A stretch of 23,585 nucleotides of DNA. It comes from Candidatus Woesearchaeota archaeon. Lineage in GTDB: Archaea; Nanobdellota; Nanobdellia; Woesearchaeales; UBA10200. Location of the stretch: NCBI GenBank assembly GCA_016180275.1, contig JACPBN010000042.1, forward strand, positions 1 through 23,585. The letters run 5' to 3'. Below, in pieces: positions 7,470 to 13,543 of this stretch (its first letter is position 1; each line of letters opens with the position of its first letter). Both the position numbers and the translations under genes were made by a program. The notes under the pieces are model-generated. The model did not search any database. It worked only from the letters and a program-made list of their open reading frames with translations, and was not told where the DNA came from.

Positions 7470-8831
7470 ATGTTAGTCATGAAATTCGGCGGAACATCTG
7501 TCGGCAGCGCAGATGCGATAAGAAATTTAGGCAAAATTGTGAAGAAGCAGCTAGACAAAAAACCAATTGTAGTTGCAAGCGCAGTATCGAAAGTAACTGA
7601 TTTATTGATTGAAACTTCTAAGCTGGCTGCCGGAGATGATTATTCGCAAAATCTTAAGAAGTTAAAGGAAAAACATCAAGAGATAATAAAGAGCCTTAAT
7701 CTAAACATACCTGAAGTAAATACTTTGCTGGCAGAATTAGAGCATCAATTAAATATGATAAAGAACTCCAGGCAGCTTACTGCAGAAACCCTTGATTTAA
7801 TACAATCATGCGGAGAGAGAATCTCTGTATGCATAGTTGCAGCCCATTTGCAAAGCATTGGAATAAATTCTAAGCCATATAACGCTTATGATATTGGCAT
7901 GATTACAAATTCTAACTTTGGCGAAGCTGAGATAACTTTAGCAGCACCTGTTGAGATAAATAAAAAAATAACTTCAATATTAAAAGCAAATGCCAAAAAA
8001 GAACTTCATTCAGCTCATGTCCCTGTGATTACAGGTTTTATCGGTAAAGATAAAAATGGCAAGATCACAACCCTCGGCAGAGGGGGTTCTGATTACTCTG
8101 CTGCAATTATTGGTGCAGCTATTAACGCAGATGAAATCCAGATTTGGACAGATGTTTCCGGAGTATATAGTGCAGACCCCAGAATAGTAAAAAATGCGCG
8201 TAAGATAGAGAAAATCTCATTTGCAGAATGCTCTGAACTAGCGTATTTTGGGGCAAAAGTTTTGCATCCTAAAACAATCTTGCCTGCAATGAACAAAAAT
8301 ATTCCTGTAAAAGTACTTAATACATTTGAGCCTGAGAATTCCGGCACAATAATATTAAGCGAGATGAAGAAAAGCGATGAGATAGTAAAGGCTCTGACCT
8401 GCAAGAAAAATATTACTCTTATCAATATTAACTCAACCAGGATGCTGTTCGCATACGGATTCTTAGCAAGAGTTTTTTATGTGTTTGACAAGTATAATAT
8501 TTCTGTAGATATGATTTCAACGAGCGAAGTGTCTATGTCTTTAACAATTGATAAAGATATGAATTTAGACAAGGCAGTTGAAGAATTAAATCAGATTGCC
8601 ACAACAAACATTGTCCGTAACAAGGCAATTGTCTGTGTAGTAGGTGTAGGATTAAAAAATGAGACAGGAATAGCAGGAAAAATATTCAGCTTGATGGGGC
8701 AGCATAAGATTAATGTTGAGATGATCAGCCAGGGCGCTTCTGAGATAAATATAAGTTTTGTAGTCGAGAATGACGAGGCTGAAAAAGCTGTGAAATTGCT
8801 GCACAGAGAGTTTGTTGAGGAGTATCAGTAG
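7470..8831 (+). CDS. lysC: aspartokinase (aspartate kinase), monofunctional
   Basis: It phosphorylates L-aspartate with ATP to 4-phospho-aspartate, the first step towards Lys, Met and Thr. The N-terminus MKFGGTSVGSADAIRNL is the family signature. TTLGRGGSDYSAAIIGAA and IWTDVSGVYSADPRIV are the nucleotide and substrate regions of the amino-acid kinase fold. Two C-terminal ACT domains follow (about 310-375 and 385-450, including ISVDMISTSEVSMSLTID and INVEMISQGASEINISFVV), which usually give feedback inhibition. Length 453 is normal and no homoserine dehydrogenase is fused. The start at 7470 fits the TATA spacing; an ATG three codons later is possible. No other gene of the pathway is in the window, and a lone aspartokinase is notable if the organism is a reduced DPANN archaeon. 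Confidence 0.93.
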   Translation: MLVMKFGGTSVGSADAIRNLGKIVKKQLDKKPIVVASAVSKVTDLLIETSKLAAGDDYSQNLKKLKEKHQEIIKSLNLNIPEVNTLLAELEHQLNMIKNSRQLTAETLDLIQSCGERISVCIVAAHLQSIGINSKPYNAYDIGMITNSNFGEAEITLAAPVEINKKITSILKANAKKELHSAHVPVITGFIGKDKNGKITTLGRGGSDYSAAIIGAAINADEIQIWTDVSGVYSADPRIVKNARKIEKISFAECSELAYFGAKVLHPKTILPAMNKNIPVKVLNTFEPENSGTIILSEMKKSDEIVKALTCKKNITLININSTRMLFAYGFLARVFYVFDKYNISVDMISTSEVSMSLTIDKDMNLDKAVEELNQIATTNIVRNKAIVCVVGVGLKNETGIAGKIFSLMGQHKINVEMISQGASEINISFVVENDEAEKAVKLLHREFVEEYQ

Positions 8832-8873
8832 AAAATAATTAATCATAGGTACTTATTTTGGTTTCTTGCTTTC

Positions 8874-9443
8874 TTACACCCCAAATCCGACTCTTATAAA
8901 CTGCACACCCAGCGCAGTTAACAATAATCCCATAATTCTGCTTAACACATCGCTGCCCTGCCTTCCAAGGAGTTTGTAAAAGTAATCTGCATTTCTCAGA
9001 ATCAGGAAAGTTATTAAGAGATTCAGCAAAGAAACCGCCAATGTTATGTAATAACCATATTCGCCAACTAAAATTATAACAGTTGTAATAACACCAGGGC
9101 CTGTTATCAATGGGGTGGCTAACGGCACAACTGCAAGCTGGTATTTAGAAGCAATTTCTTCTCGGAACTGCAGACCAAGCACAATCTTTATGCCAAGTAT
9201 CAGCAAAATCAGACCGCCTGCAACTTTAAAATTGCTGAAGTTAATTCCGAAGAAATTCAGTATAGTTAAGCCAAAAAACAAGAACACCAGCAAAACTATG
9301 CCGGCAACATATACAGCAGTATTTGCGCAATGTTTCTTAAAGTGCGCAGGATAATTTTTAGTTATGGTGATAAAGACAGGCAATACACCAAATGCATCCA
9401 TGATAACAAAAAGCGAGAGAAATGCTTTCAAAATTGTTTCCAT
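8874..9443 (-). CDS. MarC-family integral membrane protein
   Basis: A 189-residue protein with about six hydrophobic segments. The family signature VVPLATPLITGPGVITTVI (about 115-133) is intact, as are the opening FLSLFVIMDAFGVLPVF and the closing RIMGLLLTALGVQFIRVG. MarC (UPF0056) proteins are inner-membrane proteins once linked to multiple antibiotic resistance; their transport substrate is not established. AAAAAGAGG lies 7 nt before the ATG. It is divergent from the lipoprotein hydrolase, and the shared upstream region holds five 21-bp palindrome-bearing repeats. Confidence 0.9.
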   Translation of the reverse strand: METILKAFLSLFVIMDAFGVLPVFITITKNYPAHFKKHCANTAVYVAGIVLLVFLFFGLTILNFFGINFSNFKVAGGLILLILGIKIVLGLQFREEIASKYQLAVVPLATPLITGPGVITTVIILVGEYGYYITLAVSLLNLLITFLILRNADYFYKLLGRQGSDVLSRIMGLLLTALGVQFIRVGFGV

Positions 9444-9490
9444 GTGATTGCCTCTTTTTACTGTTTAATTGATAAGTTGTATGAGTTATT

Positions 9491-9595
9491 AAGTTAATTA
9501 TAGCGGTTATGAAGTTGATTATAACGGTTATGAAGTTGATTATAACGGTTATGAAGTTAATTATAGCGGTTATGAAGTTGATTATAACAGTGGAT
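9491..9595. repeat. five 21-bp iteron-like repeats with an ATAAC-G-GTTAT palindrome
   Basis: Units start at 9491, 9512, 9533, 9554 and 9575; the last is partly degenerate. Units 2 and 3 are identical and contain ATAACGGTTAT, two 5-bp inverted arms around one base. Units 1 and 4 have ATAGCGGTTAT, and unit 5 has ATAACAGTGG. A 21-bp spacing is two helical turns, so every site faces the same side of the DNA. The array is in the divergent upstream region of the MarC gene (start 9443, -) and the lipoprotein gene (start 9689, +). A cooperative operator is the simplest reading; a replication or partition site is an alternative. Confidence 0.85.
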
Positions 9596-9654
9596 TAAAT
9601 CAAATAAATAAGGTTAAGTAGAATATGTACTATATAAGAATTTCTTTTTAGAAA

Positions 9655-9664
9655 ATTATAAATA
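9655..9664 (+). promoter_or_regulatory. TATA box of the hydrolase lipoprotein gene
   Basis: ATTATAAATA lies about 25-30 nt before the ATG at 9689, and no ribosome site is visible, so a leaderless transcript is likely. The 21-bp repeat array ends about 60 bp upstream of this box. Confidence 0.55.
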
Positions 9665-9688
9665 ACACTGCAACATTATTGTATTAGA

Positions 9689-10501
9689 ATGAAAAACATA
9701 ACACTCATTATGGCACTTATAACATTAACAATAATATTAGTAAGTTGTGCGTATAAGTATCCAGTAAAGACTTCTATTGATGAATATAAGCCAAGCCCTC
9801 AACCAAGAGAGGATAGAAAAATTGATGCACAGAAATCTGCTGAGTTAATTGGGCCAGTAACTGCAGAGGCAATTTCATTAAAGACAAAAGATAACAAAAC
9901 TATATTTGGCAAGTACCATAAAACAGATTCGCATATTGCAGTAATACTTCTGCACATGCTAGACAAAGACCATAGCTCCTGGGATAAATTTGCTGTGCAG
10001 CTGTATTTAGAAAATTATAGCGTTATCTCAATTGATCTGAGAGGCCATGGAGAAAGCGCAAAAAGCACCGGCAGCAGGCAGGATTTTACCGAGAAAGATT
10101 TCAATAACATGATTTTAGATGTAAAAGAGGCAAAGGAATTTGGCTTGCATGAGAAGAAATCTAAATTTGTTATAATTGGAGCTAGCATTGGAGCAAATAC
10201 TGCATTAAATTATGCAGCTAAAGATAATGAAATCTTAGGAGTTGTGCTTTTAAGCCCAGGCTTAGATTATCGCGGAGTTAAAACAGATACGAGCGCATTG
10301 AATTATGGCCAACGTCCGATATTATTAGTTGCAAGTGAAGAAGACACTTACTCAGCTAATAGTGCAAAAGAACTAAATACTAAACTTTTTGGCAAAAAAA
10401 AGCTTGTTATGTTTAAAAATGCAGGCCATGGCACAGATATGTTTGAAAGCACTGAGTTAGATAAAGAGATTATTGCTTGGTTAAAAGAGAATGTTAGTTA
10501 A
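9689..10501 (+). CDS. alpha/beta hydrolase, predicted lipoprotein
   Basis: A 270-residue serine hydrolase anchored outside the cell. The N-terminus MKNITLIMALITLTIILVSC is a lipoprotein signal with the lipobox LVSC (17-20), so Cys20 would carry the lipid. A polar, Pro-rich spacer of about 30 residues follows. The fold is clear: oxyanion strand VILLHMLDKDHSSW (85-98), DLRGHGES (116-123), nucleophile elbow GASIG with Ser166, an acidic residue in ASEEDT (about 218-219), and catalytic His247 in NAGHGTDMF. The acyl substrate cannot be read from sequence; esterase or peptidase-like activities both occur in this superfamily. Leaderless start, TATA at 9655. Confidence 0.85.
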   Translation: MKNITLIMALITLTIILVSCAYKYPVKTSIDEYKPSPQPREDRKIDAQKSAELIGPVTAEAISLKTKDNKTIFGKYHKTDSHIAVILLHMLDKDHSSWDKFAVQLYLENYSVISIDLRGHGESAKSTGSRQDFTEKDFNNMILDVKEAKEFGLHEKKSKFVIIGASIGANTALNYAAKDNEILGVVLLSPGLDYRGVKTDTSALNYGQRPILLVASEEDTYSANSAKELNTKLFGKKKLVMFKNAGHGTDMFESTELDKEIIAWLKENVS

Positions 10502-10525
10502 CGTGATTACTACTCTCAAATATTG

Positions 10526-10539
10526 TATGTATATACATA
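10526..10539. promoter_or_regulatory. 14-bp perfect palindrome upstream of the first pilin gene
   Basis: TATGTATATACATA is a perfect palindrome just before a TATA-like TTTATATA (10543-10550). It could be an operator for a dimeric regulator of the pilin gene at 10711. AT-rich palindromes also arise by chance, so the support is modest. Confidence 0.4.
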
Positions 10540-10710
10540 ATGTTTATATAGCGGTCAAACTTAAACTATAATTCTACAGGAATAAATATAGAGATTACAG
10601 CATTTTTAAACAGTCAATTTTAAATAGTCAAGAGAGTTAAAAGAAGTTAATTACAATCAAATGTTGTAATAATTAAAACAAAAATACCCTAAAAAAGGAG
10701 GTTGAAATAT

Positions 10711-11226
10711 ATGTTAATTAGAAAAAGAGGACAAGCAGCCATGGAGTTCTTAATGACATATGGTTGGGCAATACTGGTAGTTCTAGTCGTCATCGGAGCA
10801 CTGGCATATTTCGGAGTATTAAATCCACAAAGTTTCTTGCCAAAGAAATGTCAGTTTAGCACAGGGTTAGTATGTTCAGACCATGTGTTAAGATCAAGCG
10901 GAGAGTTAGTATTAAGAATTAACAATGGCCTTGGAAATGATATTACTATTAATAATATTACATTTGTGTCTGATAATGGTATCATTGCATGTAAAACCGC
11001 AGATGCTGATAAAGATAAAACAGTTCCTGCAGGTTCAGAAACTAATTTTAAATTAGATCTGCCAATAGATGCCACTAAGGCTACTACATGCGGTACAGCC
11101 GGTGCAGAAGCAATAGGAAAGTTCAAAGGCAGCAGACTCAAGGGAAAATTGAATTTGGCATATACAGATCTTCAAACCCAATTCCCCCACAACCAACAAG
11201 GAACATTATTGACAGATGTTGAGTAA
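10711..11226 (+). CDS. class III signal peptide pilin with four cysteines
   Basis: A 171-residue type IV pilin-like protein. The N-terminus MLIRKRGQAAMEFLMTYGWA has the archaeal prepilin pattern: a short basic leader, predicted cleavage after Gly7, mature start QAAME with Glu at mature position 5, then a hydrophobic helix that packs in the fibre core. The extracellular part has Cys in KKCQF, LVCSD, IACKT and TTCGT, enough for two disulfides. I chose the ATG at 10711 over an in-frame TTG at 10702 because a strong AAAGGAGGT ribosome site gives proper spacing to the ATG only. The leader RNA is probably long (TATA candidates 90-160 nt upstream). It looks like the major or an abundant pilin. A hairpin terminator directly follows. 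Confidence 0.88.
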   Translation: MLIRKRGQAAMEFLMTYGWAILVVLVVIGALAYFGVLNPQSFLPKKCQFSTGLVCSDHVLRSSGELVLRINNGLGNDITINNITFVSDNGIIACKTADADKDKTVPAGSETNFKLDLPIDATKATTCGTAGAEAIGKFKGSRLKGKLNLAYTDLQTQFPHNQQGTLLTDVE

Positions 11227-11252
11227 AAGGAATCTTTCCTTTTATTTTTTTT
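11225..11252 (+). terminator. hairpin plus T-run terminator after the first pilin gene
   Basis: AAAAGGAA (11225-11232) and TTCCTTTT (11236-11243) form an 8-bp stem with a TCT loop, followed by ATTTTTTTT. It overlaps the stop codon of the pilin gene and separates it from the next gene. Confidence 0.65.
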
Positions 11253-11369
11253 ATTTCTTTATTAATTCTAACGATATTTTAAATTTTCAAATTTAAGTAT
11301 AGCAAGCTTTTTATATCTAGATAAATTATACTCTTCTAAATTAGTGATATACGAAAAAAGAGGCATAAA

Positions 11370-11867
11370 ATGATTAGATTGAGTTCTAAAGCCCAGGCAG
11401 CTATGGAATATCTTATGATAGCAGGCTTTGTAATGCTTATTATACTGCCATTGGTATACTTAGTTTATAACTACAGCCAAGAATCAGGCGCAGACATAGT
11501 TAATGCGCAGATAACAAAACTTGGCAGAGATTTAGTTAATAACGCAGAAAGTGTGTATTATTTCAGCAGCCCCAGCAAAATCACTCTTGATTTTAATATG
11601 CCACGCGGCGTGCATAATATAACAATACAGCAACAGCCGGACCCAGTAACATCTGGCTGCAAAAAATGCACAGAATTAGTGTTTCTTGTCCAGCAAAAAG
11701 AAGGAAAAGCTGCACTTACTTTTAGCACAAATGTTGACATTAGAACAGAGTCATATGATTCAGCTACCAAATCAAGCGTATTTAACTCGACTGCCTTTAG
11801 TGAAGGTCTGAAACATTTCAACATACAGGCAAAAAAAGACCATGTATTGATCACGACAGGCGGATAA
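11370..11867 (+). CDS. class III signal peptide protein, minor pilin-like
   Basis: A 165-residue protein with an archaeal prepilin signal: MIRLSSKAQAAMEYLM, predicted cleavage after Ala8, mature QAAME with Glu5, then a hydrophobic helix to about residue 34. The extracellular part begins with a helix (ITKLGRDLVNNAESVYYFSS) and continues as a beta domain with SKITLDFNMPRGVHNITI and a CKKC motif (about 97-100). A helix followed by 'PSK-x-T-x-(D/E)' and a beta sandwich is common in small archaeal pilins. AAAAAAGAGG lies 6 nt before the ATG. It probably forms a minor or tip subunit. A structured non-coding element begins 29 nt after its stop. Confidence 0.85.
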   Translation: MIRLSSKAQAAMEYLMIAGFVMLIILPLVYLVYNYSQESGADIVNAQITKLGRDLVNNAESVYYFSSPSKITLDFNMPRGVHNITIQQQPDPVTSGCKKCTELVFLVQQKEGKAALTFSTNVDIRTESYDSATKSSVFNSTAFSEGLKHFNIQAKKDHVLITTGG

Positions 11868-11896
11868 AGCAAGTGTAAAATCAACTTCAACAAAGC

Positions 11897-12093
11897 AGAG
11901 GCTGCGTCTGCCCTTTTTTAGCGAGCATTTATCAAAAATCACTGTTCAAGTTGCGACGGGCAATACTATTGAATTAACTGTCTACTTACACAACACGCAA
12001 AACTTTATATCATCACATTTACAATTACCGTGCGTAGAGGAGGAGCAACTAATTGAATTAAGAAGCAAGTGCTCGCTGGCAGACGCAGCCTCT
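11897..12093 (+). ncRNA. structured element A (divergent member of a three-copy RNA-like family)
   Basis: The outer stem is perfect over 16 bp: 11897-11912 (AGAGGCTGCGTCTGCC) with 12078-12093. A 7-nt bulge, CTTTTTT (11913-11919), sits on the 5' side only. A second 8-bp stem follows, AGCGAGCA (11920-11927) with TGCTCGCT (12070-12077). Inside, TTCAA-GTTGC (11945-11954) pairs with GCAAC (12045-12049) and TTGAA (12053-12057) across a 3-nt bulge. GTTGCGACGGGCAAT (11950-11964) is identical to element B, and GGAGGAGCAACT (12039-12050) is shared with B and C. The stem sequences differ from B and C while the layout is kept. It lies between two pilin-like genes. Strand is inferred from the shared motif order; no promoter of its own is clear. 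Confidence 0.65.
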
Positions 12094-12112
12094 ACTATCG
12101 CCAATTATAAGT

Positions 12113-12146
12113 TTACTATCAGATAAAAATTACTATCAGATAAAAA
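12113..12146. repeat. two exact 17-bp tandem copies before the LamG pilin gene
   Basis: TTACTATCAGATAAAAA occurs at 12113-12129 and again at 12130-12146, ending 24 nt before the ATG at 12170. Its position suggests a duplicated promoter or regulator site. Confidence 0.85.
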
Positions 12147-12169
12147 CATGATTTAAACCGCACATTATA

Positions 12170-13414
12170 ATGTCAAACCTATTCTCAACCAAAGCACAGG
12201 CAGGATTTGAATTTATTGCTTTAGTTGGATTTATGTTCATGATATTTGTAGTATTCTTGGGAATAATCAACCAACGCACAATTGAATTTCAGGAGGAAAA
12301 AAACCAACAGTCATTAAAGGATTTAGGAGATGTCATCAAGAAGGAAATAGATTTGGCAACTAAGGCAGAGCCAGGGTATTCCAGGACATTTAATCTGCCG
12401 CCTACAATTAATTCAAAGAACTATAGTGTAGCAGTGCACAAAGGCGGCTTAGTGACAAATGTTGTGTTAAAATTCGCTGATTTTTCTTCGCAATTTGAAT
12501 ATGTTGTAAAAGTTCCGCATGGGGTATTTGCACAGGGCATTGGCCAGGGTAATAATTTTATTGAAAAAAATGAAAGCTTAATTGTATTGAATAAGGCAGA
12601 GATTACTCAGCCGCTAGCTATTTTACATGAAGAAACAATTTCAACTAAAAAGGAAGAGATTATAGAAAGGGGACCACAGCAGACGGCGGAAGAAACACCT
12701 ATAGATCCATTTGCAAATGATGTTGCATACTGGAGATTTAACGAAACAACAGGTGATACAACAGTCCTTGATTCTACGCCTAATAACCACCGCAGTTTTA
12801 CGCAGACAGCACTTGCAAATATTGAATTTGTGAGCGGGTTAGAGGGAAATGCCCTGCAACTAGACGGCAGAGATGACAGCATCAAAGTAGAGAATTCCAA
12901 TAAATTGAATTTTGCTTCCGGTAATTTTACTATAATGGGGTGGATTAAAACAGATAAACCTAATTCAGTAATTTTGAGCAAAGATCCCTATGACACAGAT
13001 GAAGGCTGGGATGTGAGTATCAGAAGTGGAAAACTGAGTTATAATATATATAGCCCATCAAGTGCAAATATAGATGATACAGGAACCAAGCAAATTGCTG
13101 ACAATACATGGCACCACATAGCTGTTGTCCACGATGCAGATAAATACAGGTTTTATGTTGATGGAGCCCTGAGCCCTGAAATCCAAAACACTTTAGCTGG
13201 TGCTGCAAATAATTTTGATTTAAGAATTGGATATAAAAATAAAGATTATGACCCTAACACAACAACTGTCAACAATCAATTTGTTGAAAAGAATATAGCT
13301 GGCGCATTTTCAGGAAAAATAGATGAGCTGAAGATATATAGCAAAGCCCTGCAAACAGAAGAGGTTCAAGCAGAGTATGATGCGTTAAAAGTTCAGGCAC
13401 AGATAATGCCTTAG
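12170..13414 (+). CDS. pilin-like adhesin: class III signal peptide plus LamG domain
   Basis: A 414-residue surface protein. The N-terminus MSNLFSTKAQAGFEFIALVG has the archaeal prepilin pattern, with predicted cleavage after Ala9 and Glu at mature position 5, then a hydrophobic helix. Residues 40-180 hold a helix and a beta-rich part. Residues 183-405 are a concanavalin A-like/LamG domain (Laminin_G_3 type), with VAYWRFNETTGDT, ALQLDGRDDSIKV, FTIMGWIKTD, TWHHIAVVHDADKYRFYVDG and SGKIDELKIYSKAL. LamG domains bind glycans or proteins. The protein would enter the pilus through its N-terminus and display the LamG domain, probably at the tip or as a rare subunit. The start has no ribosome site, unlike the other pilin genes. 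Confidence 0.88.
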   Translation: MSNLFSTKAQAGFEFIALVGFMFMIFVVFLGIINQRTIEFQEEKNQQSLKDLGDVIKKEIDLATKAEPGYSRTFNLPPTINSKNYSVAVHKGGLVTNVVLKFADFSSQFEYVVKVPHGVFAQGIGQGNNFIEKNESLIVLNKAEITQPLAILHEETISTKKEEIIERGPQQTAEETPIDPFANDVAYWRFNETTGDTTVLDSTPNNHRSFTQTALANIEFVSGLEGNALQLDGRDDSIKVENSNKLNFASGNFTIMGWIKTDKPNSVILSKDPYDTDEGWDVSIRSGKLSYNIYSPSSANIDDTGTKQIADNTWHHIAVVHDADKYRFYVDGALSPEIQNTLAGAANNFDLRIGYKNKDYDPNTTTVNNQFVEKNIAGAFSGKIDELKIYSKALQTEEVQAEYDALKVQAQIMP

Positions 13415-13481
13415 CCGTTAGCCGGCATGATGCACAAATAAATTGGCATAGAGCAACAGCAACAAGCTGCCAACAGCAAAA

Positions 13482-13491
13482 TTTATATAAA
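13482..13491 (+). promoter_or_regulatory. TATA box of the large cytoplasmic protein gene
   Basis: TTTATATAAA lies about 40 nt before the AAGAGG ribosome site (13531-13536). Transcription would start near 13510, leaving a leader of about 30 nt that ends at an ATT start codon. It is too far from the first ATG (13658) for that to be the natural start of this transcript. Confidence 0.55.
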
Positions 13492-13543
13492 CAAAAAATA
13501 TAAAGATAAAAAAACAGATTGAGAGTATTTAAGAGGTGCCGCA

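Noticed and set aside
9491..9595. CRISPR array
   Set aside because: The 21-bp units are contiguous with no unique spacers; the 90-bp repeats at 1-270 are likewise contiguous and coding.
9509..9598. Small open frame of 29 codons (repeating MKLIITV) across the 21-bp repeats
   Set aside because: It exists only because the repeat length is a multiple of three and contains ATG; there is no ribosome site, and the palindromic core points to a DNA-level role.
10702..10710. TTG start three codons upstream for the first pilin
   Set aside because: The AAAGGAGGT site overlaps or abuts this TTG, so only the ATG at 10711 has workable spacing.
11897..12093. Integron attC site
   Set aside because: The imperfect stem with one-sided bulges is suggestive, but no GTTRRRY/RYYYAAC boxes occur at the outer ends and no integrase is nearby.
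13415..13480. Possible fourth structured element (TTGGCA at 13443 with TGCCAA at 13468, GAGCAAC nearby)
   Set aside because: The stem is only 6 bp, and the GGAGGAGCAACT motif, the U-rich bulge and the second stem are absent.
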